Positions 11,500-20,894 of a stretch of DNA of 64,000 nt are shown here, piece by piece. The notes below the pieces were generated by a model, which was not told the DNA's origin, made no database searches, and saw only the letters and a program-made list of their open reading frames with translations. The first letter of the stretch is position 1. Each line of letters opens with the position of its first letter. The translations under genes and the position numbers were made by a program. This DNA is from Haliclona indistincta (lineage: Eukaryota; Porifera; Demospongiae; Haplosclerida; Chalinidae), in assembly GCA_964017065.1 (NCBI GenBank), contig OZ024785.1, positions 310,001 to 374,000 of the forward strand, read 5' to 3'.

Positions 11500-11715
11500 T
11501 CAGAGAAGTTCCATGTCGTGAATTCTTACTTTGCACCACCATGCATGTAGGCCGTCGTTCTTCCAGCTACCTAAATTGTCTGCCTTTAAGTAATCAGGGT
11601 CACTGAGCTCATCAGTGTTTACAACGAACACTTTGGAGTCACGGACACGTAGAGGCTGTTTCTTGCAAATACGTCCTTCATGTCGCTTTTTCTCTAATAG
11701 TATTCTGATCAGCTC
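11500..11715 (-). CDS. Exon of transposon-like gene (KADNLGSWKNDG type)
   Basis: Following an acceptor-like AATGCTGGAG the minus strand reads LIRILLEKKRHEGRICKKQP, VRDSKVFVVNTDELSDPDYL and KADNLGSWKNDGLHAWWCKV, then stops. The VFVV-x-T-x-x-L-x-x-x-x-D-x-K-A-D-x-x-G-x-W-x-x-x-G pattern recurs, from memory, near the start of transposon-related genes of sponges and cnidarians. It could share a gene with the exons at 12.5-12.8 kb upstream on the same strand. Function unknown. Confidence 0.35.
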   Translation of the reverse strand, partial: ELIRILLEKKRHEGRICKKQPLRVRDSKVFVVNTDELSDPDYLKADNLGSWKNDGLHAWWCKVRIHDMELL

Positions 11716-12022
11716 TCCAGCATTAATGAAAAGGCAATTAATAACGATTATAATTATATTAACTTTCAAATTACGACAATAACTTTATAAAGATAATAAT
11801 AATTATGCATGAGTATTCAAATTGTCATGTGTATGTGAAACACTAAATGCATTGCTTTTACTGCACGGTGGTTATTGGTTTGTGTCAAGATCCAACTCGC
11901 ATGATATTGTTTCTGCTTTCATAAGTGCGAGAGCATCACTGGTAAGGCAATCTAGAGTTTCCAATTGATAAAGACACTGTAAAAGTTGTTAGATTATCTG
12001 ATTGAAATAGATTATACTTTGT

Positions 12023-12250
12023 TCACAATAGCCATTTAAAGACATACCCAGAGGTAGACTTTCGGTTGTCTAGGTCACGTCCACCCCAGTCTGAGTCAGA
12101 GAATCTAACGAAATTGTTGTAGTCTTGTGGAGTGTAGATAAGACCGAGATCAGTTGTACCCTTTTGGTATCTCAGGATTCGTTTCCCACCAGTCCAGTGT
12201 TGAGTGGTAGGATTTGCCTCATGGCGGCAAGGTGAGGTGTTTACTAGTTA
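12023..12250 (-). pseudogene. Ty1/copia RNase H relic
   Basis: The minus strand encodes ANPTTQHWTGGKRILRYQKG, then TTDLGLIYTPQDYNNFVRFS, then DSDWGGRDLDNRKSTSGYVF before a TGA. HW-x-x-x-KRILRY-x-KGT, DLGL-x-Y, SD-x-DW and D-x-RKSTSG-x-x-F are the standard sequence at the RT/RNase H boundary of Ty1/copia polyproteins; the D in SDSDW is the first RNase H catalytic Asp. Only about 70 codons survive, with no upstream RT, no LTR and an early stop, so this is a fossil. Confidence 0.88.
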
Positions 12251-12480
12251 GAATGACAGTTGACTTACAGTGCGTATTAGTGGATGATTCCAGGCTTGGT
12301 CACAACAAGACAGTCGATATCCGGTTCGAAAGACCATGTTCTAGAGTCTGTTTGCACCATGTGGTTACTGTCCACCAGTATGCACATTGTGTTTGTGCTG
12401 ATGACACGTGCTCAACAACTTTTCATATTAATCATTACAGGGTTATACTCATGAATAGTGATAGTTCACAACACTGAATA

Positions 12481-12825
12481 TTATAATAAGGGATTGTTGT
12501 CTAAGAAAGATTCCCATTCGTTCAATATATCACTCACTGGCCACTGCTTTTGTGACTGTGTAAACGGAATATGAATGGCTTGCTTCAGCACCTTCCGATT
12601 TATCTGGGGTTTTAACAATCCAAGCTTCATCCTCTTTTGTGAGGTACTGCTGTCTTCGACTTCAATCATGGCCTGATGTAATCAGGTGGTGTTCTGACAA
12701 TTCACCCTCTCTCTTCTCATGAGTTGTCTGTAAACGTCTTCTCTGTTCTTTAAGGTCCATTTTTCTCAGCCTTTCATCTTTGGCAGATTTAAGTCGGTAC
12801 GATGTCCAGAGGTTTTCAGCTACAA
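12481..12825 (-). CDS. Two candidate exons, charged helical
   Basis: An acceptor-preceded stretch (about 12825-12664) reads AENLWTSYRLKSAKDERLRK then MDLKEQRRRLQTTHEKREGE, a basic coiled-coil-like helix, and ends at a stop overlapping the start of a second frame. That frame (12669-12481) reads MIEVEDSSTSQKRMKLGLLK...VLKQAIHIPFTQSQKQWPVS and stops. No domain recognised. Possibly part of the same old minus-strand gene as 11500-11715. Confidence 0.3.
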
Positions 12826-13555
12826 AAAAGCATTGTCAATAACTTACATGCAGCACAAGCGCCGCCAACACGAGATACCCAAGCGCTTCACAAGCCTGAT
12901 GTCGCTTCACAATAAATTGGTTAATGTTAGTGATTTCATGCTTTACGTGACATATGACACTCAGACCTCATGTGTCATGTTTGATAATGGTCACTTGACT
13001 GCACCACTTGTGCCATACGCAGGGAGTTCCTGGCAAAAATACTCCCAGACATTAACCTGTATGTATCAAGCTATAACTCAGAGCGGACAGCTCCCTCGAC
13101 ATTCAATAATCAAAGTGGCAAGGAGTGAGGGCTATAAAAGCTGAAAGTAATAAAGGACAAGTAACCCAATAGTACTTACTCTAACTGCAATGCGGCTTCC
13201 ACTCACTATATTTGCCAATTTACCTCCTCTGCCTTAACCCCATCCGTTGTTGCTGTATGGCTCTTGAATCGTAACATTATTCCGTATCAATGACTTTTCT
13301 GACTGTAAAATTAGACTGCGCCAGAGGTGGATGTAACATGAGGTGAGGTGGATGTAACATGCATAACATTCATGTAACATGCATGTTACATGAATGTGTT
13401 TCTGGCCAGGACATACGCATGTAGCATTTATGCTTGAAATAGCTTAATTGATGCATAATAATAATACTATAAATGCATCATGCATATAATTATATACTGA
13501 TCAAGTTAATAGTATTGTAGCTGCAGAGCGGAGCCTGGTACTTTCAGAGTCAGTC

Positions 13556-16282
13556 TACATTTTCTGTGCCTGTTTCCTTCGTTCTTCACAGCATTTAGAT
13601 GTGAGGCCCCTCTTCAACTTGTCTATGTTGCTAGACGGATACTTCTCCAAACAGTATGCTATAAAATCATAGTACAAACAATTATTAATACTATCATCAT
13701 AACTTACTGTAAATGGCTGTCCTTATGATTGATGCCTGTTGTGGCAGAGCAGGCAGCCAGCCTCTGCCTGCTGTACCAAACAGACACCAACCCTGGCATG
13801 AGCCCTGTTGATGTTGATTTTGATGCCATTTCTGCCTGGACGAGTTTGGAGGTGGCAATGAATACACCATGCCCAGGAACTAATTCTTTTTTTCTAAAGC
13901 GGTGCTACGAAATAATAAAAATTATGTTTATTGACTTACCCCCTCTCCCACAGTGAACGCCTCCTACTCCATTTGCAGGTCAGACTGGCTCACCTCGTAC
14001 TTGTAACTTTTTTTACCTGCTTATAGCTACTATAGAAACAAAGTACACTTACACACATACAACTCCAACTTGTGGTTAATTTACATGTAGTTTGCAACTA
14101 TAGTGGCAGGCAAGTTCATAACAAGACTTAGATAAACAATTGCTACAAGCTAACTCTATACTGTGTTATCACAAACCTGCAGCATTTGCAGATTTGGACT
14201 TCTTGCACATGGCTTTACTCACGTGCCGCTTTCCTCTGTTAGGCTCACTATAATACTCCGAATTGCAGTTGGCATCTGTCACTTCATCAGCTGTTTCATC
14301 ACCATCGCAATTCTGTGAGCAGGTGATCATCGTATGTGAACCGAACAATCTCACGTCAGTCTCACCTCAAGAACTGGTGCACGTTTAGCAGATGGGGTCT
14401 CACTCTCAATTGAACAGCTTGGTTCAGCATCTCCACCAGAGACACACGTCTGTAGCTAAGATTCAAGTTTGATGTGTATACTATTATTACGTATAATCAA
14501 GTTAGGCTATTGTAGTATTTCACTTACCTGAAAGCCTGAAAGATTTGCTGCTTGGTTTTCGTTCTGAAAAGAACGGTTTGTTAAGTCTCTGACAACAGTT
14601 GGCTGGTCTTCACTGTGAGCCATGTGGATAGCAGCTGCTACTATTTCGCACGGTGAGTAAGTGACGCAATTCTACACAGAGGCCGGTTTGCACTGCATTT
14701 ACACTAGCGCATTTTTGTGGTGACCACAGGGTTATGCAATTAATTATCGTATCCGCCACCTTAACTGTGTCCCTAACAAAAACAGTTGAGGAAAAGTATA
14801 TTACAAAATAACATGTATGAGTCAATCACAAAAGCCCGTGAGGGCAGGCTGTCATCCACTGGCCGAGGTCGACTGGAGGGCTCTCCCATCACCCTTGGCT
14901 TAGTCTGCCGCCTGGCCTGTGGAGACTTGCCCTTCTGGGAAGCTTGATCCAGCCGTTTGAAAAAAATCGTCCACTAGCTGGGACCTCCATGAAAGTGGCT
15001 TAGTGACGATGTTGTTCCCGTTACTTTCGTCACTGGACATAAATGAAGGGGACAATATCTTTGCCCACTTCTCTTTTTGCTTCTTTGTCTGAGCACTAGA
15101 TTTTTTTAATGTGGATTTTCTTTCAGTCAGTTTCTGCAGAATAATCGTATTCATACATAATAATTATCACCACATTATTGTTCATACCCTCCCCTTCCTC
15201 TCCCTTCTCCTCTTCCTTGTGAGGTTGGAGCTGGTAAGACCTTTTTCTGGGCGCTTTCAGCCTCACATCTAGTTCTGTAAAATCTTAAGCTGCGTCTATT
15301 AAATAATAATCTTAATTATTATTATTTTTGGTGCTGGCATCATTACCTTTGATATTAGATGTAATAAACGTAGGATTGAGTGCCTTCACTTCTTTGACCA
15401 GGCAACCCAAGGTTGCCTGGATCCACCGATCCTTGAACGTGAATCTGCTTTGGTGGTAGGCTTGCGCCGATTATGCTTTTAAATTTGCCTATTATGCTTT
15501 TTGGCAGTGCTTTAATTTTCTCCCTATTATGCTTCATTTTTTCCTATTATGCTACGTAATGCCAGGTGTCTAAATAAATTGATTGATTATAATTACCCAG
15601 TTCAGGCGCTGTGGGTGCTCTCAGCCTGTCTAGTATCGATACTGAAGTGCTGGAAGTGCCACTACTAGTGCCTGTTCCTTCATTCACCGAAACTGCCATT
15701 TCACCGTTGGCCAAGTAGCCAAGTTCGTCGTCATCGCTAATGTCTGCAGAGTCTACTAGATCTACACTCGTGCTCAAGCAGTTGAGCTTGCCGCCATTTT
15801 AGCATACGCCTACCACCACGCCCATTGCATGACGTCATTTAGGGGAAATTGTACCTATTATGCTAGCATTATGCTCAATTCTTTATCATGCCAAAAATTA
15901 TGCTAGCATAATCGGCGCAAGCCTAATTGGTGGTAGTATCAGTAAATTATTAATAGTACAACTTTAAATCCTCACCCTTCACTGACCCGCCACCCTTCAT
16001 AATCATCCTGCTCTTCCACGAGCACCTTGTATACTCTTCTCATCTCTTGCTAAAAAATAATAATAAAAATAATAATAATAGTAAGACACACTGCGCGTGT
16101 AGTCTCTTAACTCTAACAGCGTTGGGTACGGCCATCTTTTTGAGTCTTGCTCTAGGCAAAGGCTGACCGCCAGACAGTAGAATCCCTTCTAAGTGCTTAT
16201 TCGTTGAGCACAGCTCTTCTATCAAGGATCCCAAAGCTCCTTGGTTGAAGGTTTCTTTCTGTTGCCGTTGTCGGTGCTGCAT
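13556..16282 (-). pseudogene. BEN-domain gene, full-length-like but frameshifted copy
   Basis: Exons on the minus strand, 5' to 3': ATG exon MQHRQRQQKETFNQGALGSL...(16282); MRRVYKVLVEEQDDYEGWRV; FTFKDRW-like exon (about 15440, split by an insertion); LDVRPKV-like basic/acidic exon; KLTERKSTLKKSSAQTKKQK then FMSSDESNGNNIVTKPLSWR (15131-14950); micro-exons NENQAANLSGFQ (14565-14530), LQTCVSGGDAEPSCSIESET (14459-14367) and NCDGDETADEV... (14315-14177), each with AG/GT borders; a short D-L-Q-M-E exon with an in-frame TAG (about 13980); then BEN exons (13871-13711 and 13660-13556, SSNIDKLKRGLTSKCCEERR). A small deletion changes INPTIRTAIYS to a shifted frame, so the BEN fold is broken. Presumed nuclear DNA-binding protein of unknown role. 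Confidence 0.55.
15458..15924. mobile_element. 467-bp non-autonomous TIR element inserted in BEN gene copy
   Basis: Ends are perfect 19-bp inverted repeats, AGGCTTGCGCCGATTATGC at 15458-15476 and its complement at 15906-15924. TTGGTGGT lies immediately left (15450-15457) and again at 15927-15934, consistent with an 8-9-bp target duplication, as in hAT or Mutator-like elements. Paralogous copies at 27.3 and 47.5 kb show the uninterrupted site. TATTATGC is repeated several times near both ends, like hAT subterminal motifs. Inside, on the minus strand, an exon-like stretch reads SADISDDDELGYLANGEMAV...SVSILDRLRAPTAPEL, probably captured from the parent element. Confidence 0.85.
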
Positions 16283-16377
16283 GATCAGAATTACGCACGC
16301 ATGGTTCAGTATGTTCAGTACACTTACTATTACTACTACTACTACCTACTGATTCTATTGTCATTGCTTCTCTCTAG

Positions 16378-16494
16378 GAGGACGCTATGATGAGAGATGT
16401 CATATTAACGATCAGAGCAGATGAAGCTCAGGTCAACTACATCCTCAGCTACATGGATCATGATAAACCAAACCCATTTGGTCCAGGGGAGTAG
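16378..16494 (+). pseudogene. AOX: Alternative oxidase terminal exon (fragment)
   Basis: After a polypyrimidine CTTCTCTCTAG acceptor the plus strand reads EDAMMRDVILTIRADEAQVN then YILSYMDHDKPNPFGPGE and stops. DV-x-L-x-IRADEA is the last diiron helix of alternative oxidase, the mitochondrial ubiquinol oxidase of plants, fungi and many invertebrates. In the family the motif is E-A-x-H; here the residues after EAQ that would supply the iron-ligand His are missing (EAQVNY). No other oxidase exon is visible upstream, where the BEN gene occupies the opposite strand. So this is a single-exon fragment, retained in all three large repeat copies. Confidence 0.75.
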
Positions 16495-16740
16495 TTTTCA
16501 ACTGATTTTTACAATTACTCATTCAAAATTGTATTAATCAAGAAGAGGCATATTATGATGAGACTCTCGTAAGTACATGCTGCAGTAACAGTCTGTTTTT
16601 AATTATAATAATTATGCCAGAAATGTACTCCATGCCTTGATTTAAAAAATTCTTCTCATGCAGCACGTACTGAAATTCATTGACAAAGTGAAGGACATGC
16701 TATAGCTCTGACTTTCGTTTTCTCCCTATATGATTGTTAT

Positions 16741-16994
16741 CTTGTCATATCCTCCTGTGTTATTTTGTTCCTCTCTTGTCCTATCCTCCTGCGTTATTAT
16801 GTTCCTCTCTTGTCCTATCCTCCTGCGTTATTATGTTCCTCTCTTGTCCTATCCTCCTGCGTTATTATGTTCCTCTCTTGTCCTATCCTCCTGCGTTATT
16901 ATGTTCCTCTCTTGTCCTATCCTCCTGCGTTATTATGTTCCTCTCTTGTCCTATCCTCCTGCGTTATTATGTTCCTCTCTTGTCCTATCCTCCT
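16741..16994. repeat. 34-bp minisatellite, about 7.5 copies
   Basis: The unit CTTGTCCTATCCTCCTGCGT plus TATTATGTTCCTCT begins at 16741, 16775, 16809 and so on to 16979. The first unit differs at four bases. As 34 is not a multiple of 3 and the unit has no plus-strand stop, all three plus frames stay open and give repetitive hydrophobic peptides that are artefacts. Confidence 0.95.
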
Positions 16995-17141
16995 ATTGAT
17001 AGTTCAATGACAAAAACATTATCATGGGTTGGGTATAGAAGTAGCAGACAGTACTTGTCATATCGCTCACACTGTTACGTGCTTGGGAGAGCTTGCAGTG
17101 CATGAGTAACATTGGTGCCCTCGGAAACAGAAACACTTGAA

Positions 17142-17309
17142 ACAGCACTTTGCAGGTAGGTTGTCAGAAGCAAGCAGACAGAGTCAAGCTTTTGGTTTGA
17201 TACATCTACCACAAACAGGCAATGCCAAACAGTGCACTGTGGTACATTGTGTAAACCACAAGCTTGACTCTGTCTACTTGCTTCTGACAACCTACCTGCA
17301 AAGCGCTGT
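17142..17309. mobile_element. 168-bp foldback (inverted-repeat) element
   Basis: The left arm ACAGCACTTTGCAGGTAGGT... (to about 17190) is complementary to the right arm ending ...TTGCTTCTGACAACCTACCT plus GCAAAGCGCTGT (17309), with one or two mismatches over nearly 50 bp and an inner loop of about 70 bp with weaker pairing. This is foldback MITE architecture. No clear target duplication. The flanking 17310-17890 holds no gene that I can recognise. Confidence 0.85.
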
Positions 17310-17889
17310 ATCTTTACTATTATAGTTGCAGAGAAGTAGTGTACGTCAAATCATTTGTAACAGAGTAATGGACTTCACAATGAGTCATAATTATAGACAT
17401 ACTTTTAGAGCATGAAGAAGCATTGCATGATCTCCATTTGACTTGAGCAGTCTTTAACTTTAAACCAAGAGAAGATAATACTGTCTCATTGACTAGAAAT
17501 TTCCTAATTAGTGAATTCTATGCATATGTTTATTACGATTGGAAGAATGTCCAAAACACCACCCACTTTTCCACCCACACGAATTTGTATTTCATAACTC
17601 ACTCATTGTGAGAACACAGCTAGAAAATTAATATTCTAAGCAACCTGATTCTAAGAACCTTTTTGAAGGAAATTATTAAGAGTAGCTACAAAAATGATAC
17701 AATAATCAACATATTTTTTGCTGTGAAAGCAAAAACTTTTCATTTTGTGACACTTAATGACCTTTTCGGAGTAACAGATTGTGAGTGAGATCGACTAGAA
17801 CGTGAAGACGTCGGGGAAACTGAGTGAGGTAACATCAGTTCTCTATCTGCTTATACTATCCAGAGAGGAGCACTTTTGGACACAGTACC

Positions 17890-18215
17890 TCGATTTGATG
17901 ATGTGTCAGTCCTCTCTTTTGTCTCATTAAATCTCCGTCATCCCCACTGCTTTCATTTGTTATGAATTGCCAGTCAATGTCCTTCCAGAGAGTCTCCTCT
18001 TTACCCGGCTTTAAATTTTTTCCCTTGTGTTGTGCAGCTGCAAGTTAATTATCAGATCAGTATGGTTAAAAATGTGGATCAATCTTTTTCTTTCATTCTT
18101 GTCGGCAGTATGTTTGGCTTTTCTAGCGCTGTCCCTTCTTGATGGATGGCTGTCATTATATAGCCTCCTGCAGCTCTTATAGAAACAGCTGTACGGACGT
18201 GAAATCTGCAGCACT
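17890..18215 (-). CDS. Two short coding-like exons, unknown
   Basis: A minus-strand stretch near 18140-18050 is rich in basic residues (PSRRDSARKAKHTADKNERK). A second (about 18020-17915) reads KNLKPGKEETLWKDIDWQFI then TNESSGDDGDLMRQKRG. The latter has the aromatic-then-acidic pattern seen in the SSDESNGNN...WRSQ exon at 15.0 kb, so it may belong to a related repeat-borne gene. It is immediately downstream of the gene interrupted by the 18.8-25.2 kb element. Confidence 0.3.
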
Positions 18216-18449
18216 TACTGTTTATCTTCCAAGGAGAATACCTATCAAAAATATTTTCTGTCAGATGAGAAAATAGAACAGGATTTCACCTTCTGGTTTT
18301 GTTACAAGTGATACCTGAGTGTGATGGCAGGTAAGTTATGATAACTTTTAAGGTAGTAATAATTAAAATTATGCAGCTGGGTCTCCTCCAAATTTTATAT
18401 GTTCGTGACCTTTCTCTTAGGTGTTTTACAGCAGCCTAAAACAAGACTA

Positions 18450-18806
18450 GATAAGTCCGGCACACATCACATTGTGTATTCTCACTGATAACTCGAGTGG
18501 TAGCTTTCCCACTGGAGTAGCTGGGCTACTTGTAGAGCTGCCCATAAAGTAGCCAGCTCTTTCTTGATATAAATTAAGTCTTATTGTTGTACCTTGACAG
18601 GTTCTAAGTGCTATGTAAACTATACCAGTAAGCAGATGAGCACATGTAGATTGAGGATGGTGAATCATCAAGTACCCATGGCATGTCTACTGGAAGCCGA
18701 CCATCCTTAGCTGCTTGAATATTTTCAAGTGTGGCTGGTGCTACCCTTTTAGAGTAGGGGCCAAACATTCCTGATTTACGGATATTACTGTGGGCTGCTA
18801 CCATGT
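18450..18806 (-). pseudogene. Interrupted transposon-like gene, 3' part
   Basis: Minus-strand frame (18801-18604) reads MVAAHSNIRKSGMFGPYSKR then VAPATLENIQAAKDGRLPVD and MPWVLDDSP; a shifted frame continues STCAHLLTG... to 18450. The pattern A-H-x-N...F-x-P-Y...R-V-A-P-x-T-x-E-N-I-x-x-A-K-x-G-x-L-x-x-x-x-PW is one I know from multicopy transposon-like genes of cnidarians and sponges. The 5' continuation lies at 25197-25300, on the far side of the 6.39-kb element, so the gene was split by that insertion. It also has its own frameshift near 18660. Confidence 0.5.
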
Positions 18807-18824
18807 CAGTCGAGTCGCCAACAG
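18807..18824 (+). repeat. Left terminal inverted repeat of the FEN/CXC element
   Basis: CAGTCGAGTCGCCAACAG, exact complement of 25179-25196. The next bases, AGTCACGTGAATTTATTT, recur at 36208-36225 behind the left end of the related element, so subterminal sequence is conserved too. Confidence 0.9.
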
Positions 18825-18873
18825 CTCAAGTCACGTGAATTTATTTAGTCAATGACGTCATTTGTTGTGCTCG

Positions 18874-19134
18874 ATGGCGCTGAAGAATGGCCTCGTCGTT
18901 GACTGTAAGCAAGGACCTGTGGTGTTTTTCAGAGATGAGGAATCATCTTATAATCAGTTTTGTGCATTCTCCGAAGATTCTTCTATCGTTTTGAGCGGTT
19001 AGTTTGCTGTTACTGTTTGATTGTCGGCCGTTTCATCGATTTCAAAGCAGTAGTGTAAAAATGGCGGATGACAAGAGGAAGTTTGTCTGCTCAACAGCAT
19101 TCAGAGGATACTTCAGAACAACCCAACTATCAAG
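18874..19134 (+). other. Possible plus-strand short exons beside a CRE-like palindrome
   Basis: Just inside the left end, TGACGTCA (18853-18860), a perfect CREB/ATF-type site, precedes a plus-strand ATG reading frame of 42 codons (18874-19002) beginning MALKNGLVVDCKQGPVVFFR. A second ATG frame (19061) reads MADDKRKFVCSTAFRGYFRT and runs into an AA|GTATGT donor-like site at about 19134. These would be transcribed outward-to-inward, opposite to the main gene. They may be promoter-proximal exons of a second transcript, or chance; no downstream partner exon is identified. Confidence 0.3.
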
Positions 19135-19304
19135 TATGTATTACACAAAACATTAATCTAGATGTTGCATATATTTTGAACGCAAAATCTGCAGCGCAAA
19201 AAATTTCCTGGCGGCTAGTTTAGCTGCTTGTCATGTTGTTTTTAATACAAAGGTGATTAAAATTGGTATAGAACACAAAATGTTGATACAATAGTGTACG
19301 TGAG

Positions 19305-20894
19305 TTAAAATAGAGTGTCCAAGTCAATATTCTCTTCTTCACTTCTCTCACAGTCGCTAATACTGTCGTCTTCAGATAGAGAGTCAAGGAATGAGGTGAA
19401 CAATGTGTGTGTTTCTGAGAGTTCTGTGTCTTGATCATCTTGTATTTCATCCTCTGTAAATTCTTCTCCTTGCTTACAGCCTGGGAGGTTGGAGCAATGT
19501 AGGCAGGAACACCCCTCAGCACAATGTTTTCCTTTTCTTCTGCACCCACATCTACCAGTTGCACACCCTGACTTGCACTTACACCCCTTCGTCAACAACT
19601 GCACTCGTTCTCTAACTAAGGACTGATTATCATCACTATCCCAATCGATAGACAGCAGCTCGTTGTCCACCTTCCAACCCCAGCTAGCTAAATCGGCTAA
19701 GTGCATTGCATTACTGTCAGCTTGTCTCCACATATCAAGCACCCAGCAGCACCGCTTCCAATGACGCCAGAGTGCTTCGATGGATGGAATCATTTCGGTC
19801 TCAAAAGTGATACGATCCCAGATGTTCTGTCGAATATCATCTAGCCAGTTCTTGTGCTGTATCTCTACGTCTGTCTCTGGATTCACAAATTTCTTATAGT
19901 GAGCAACAGGTGAGAGAGATTCAAAAGCATTTGCATGTTTCTTAAAGTATACAGTGCCAATGAGACGAATAAAAGCAAGAAATCCCTGTTTGTAAATGCC
20001 ATTGTCCATTACTGTGTCTGATAATGACCCACTTGTGTATTGTGAATACCCTGTTATAAAGTCGGAATACTGGAAAAAATACTTCAGGAAAGTAGCTTTG
20101 CCGATACCATTGAAGAAAGATATGTAGTCACATCCAGATGCCACAAAAAGTGTTTGCATTACTCGTGTATGTGTGGCCGCTGATACATTGACCATATCAG
20201 GGTCATTAGAAAAAGCTGCAATTAGATGTTTCATGCTTAGTAGTCGTAATTCTCTGTTGTTGATGGCACTAATTTGGACAATAATGTCCTTCTCCTGAGT
20301 ACACTGCAGAGGAAGACCGATTATATAAGCATCTGTATCAGGAGATTGTATCAATATTGTGTTACAATCTGTTCTCCTGGCATGTACCCATAGCATGGTT
20401 TCTGTCTCTTCAGCATTGGAGTAATATGTTGGGTCTGGTTGTGCAGTAGCACTGTTACCATTCACAAACCAACAAGTGCTAGCAAGATGCTCATTGAAAG
20501 AGCCAGCAACAAAAAAATGTTGCTCTGTCGAGAGGTGTGTGTGTATGTATTTCAGCATGTACTGTGACAAGAAGCATACTAGACTACGCTTGCACTTTCT
20601 GCAATTGAGCACATTTTCTCTCCATTTACCTGGTAGCCTTGTAAACTCATTTATGTCATCACATGTATGGTTGGAATCGATTACCACCATCTCGTCTCTT
20701 CTCTTCTGCTCAAAATGCTTAGGTGTATTTTTGAGTTGACCAGGGTTATCAAAAAGGAGATGTACCTCTAAGCACCCTCTAAAAAAGTGGGAGTTATATG
20801 CCTCTGCATTAAAAAGCTTGCATAGTCTGCATATGTTGTTTGGCTGCCAATTGGAGAGGTGTTTATAAGAAACATTCCCTCCATGATGCAGCAT
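19305..20894 (-). CDS. FEN/XPG-like nuclease plus CXC domain (C-terminal part of element protein)
   Basis: 529-codon open stretch. Residues 43-66 EVHLLFDNPGQLKNTP-KHFEQ-KRR match the FEN1 region V-x-V-FDG-x-P-x-x-K...R. Residues 161-172 AEETETMLWVHA supply paired acids like the SEAEA helix; 184-193 SPDTDAYIIG matches (E)D-x-D; 254-266 GCDYISFFNGIGK matches the metal-ligand GCDY and the helix-hairpin GIGP. All acidic metal-binding positions of 5'-nuclease (XPG/FEN) cores are thus present: D49, E163/E165, D186, D188, D256. Residues 436-473 are a CXC (Tesmin/TSO1) zinc motif: GCKCKSGCATGRCGC then CAEGCSCLHCSN. The tail is strongly acidic. Frame joins the preceding part by a one-base shift in an A6/T6 run near 20785. 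The fold and role in transposition are inferred. Confidence 0.75.
   Translation of the reverse strand: MLHHGGNVSYKHLSNWQPNNICRLCKLFNAEAYNSHFFRGCLEVHLLFDNPGQLKNTPKHFEQKRRDEMVVIDSNHTCDDINEFTRLPGKWRENVLNCRKCKRSLVCFLSQYMLKYIHTHLSTEQHFFVAGSFNEHLASTCWFVNGNSATAQPDPTYYSNAEETETMLWVHARRTDCNTILIQSPDTDAYIIGLPLQCTQEKDIIVQISAINNRELRLLSMKHLIAAFSNDPDMVNVSAATHTRVMQTLFVASGCDYISFFNGIGKATFLKYFFQYSDFITGYSQYTSGSLSDTVMDNGIYKQGFLAFIRLIGTVYFKKHANAFESLSPVAHYKKFVNPETDVEIQHKNWLDDIRQNIWDRITFETEMIPSIEALWRHWKRCCWVLDMWRQADSNAMHLADLASWGWKVDNELLSIDWDSDDNQSLVRERVQLLTKGCKCKSGCATGRCGCRRKGKHCAEGCSCLHCSNLPGCKQGEEFTEDEIQDDQDTELSETHTLFTSFLDSLSEDDSISDCERSEEENIDLDTLF

Larger units (their letters stand above)
13173..16494. repeat. Diverged copy of the BEN-gene repeat family (copy 3)
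   Basis: Blocks match 25.4-29.4 kb and 45.7-49.7 kb (CATGTAACATG cluster, BEN exons, coiled exon, N-terminal exons, alternative-oxidase exon). The block 13173-13330 instead matches 40262-40420, and 14780-15020 matches 41035-41275. It holds exons (14.1-14.6 kb) that the two near-identical copies have lost, so it is closer to the full-length ancestor. Confidence 0.85.

Noticed and set aside
16730..17105. Three overlapping hydrophobic membrane-like proteins
   Set aside because: Product of a 34-bp minisatellite read in three frames; no gene signals.
17075..17325. Similar peptides RLSEASRQSQA on both strands
   Set aside because: They come from the two arms of one foldback repeat, not two genes.
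19305..20894. Host MuvB/LIN54-type CXC protein
   Set aside because: Only one CXC motif is present and it is embedded in a transposon-borne protein with a nuclease core; LIN54-like proteins have two CXC motifs and no FEN core.
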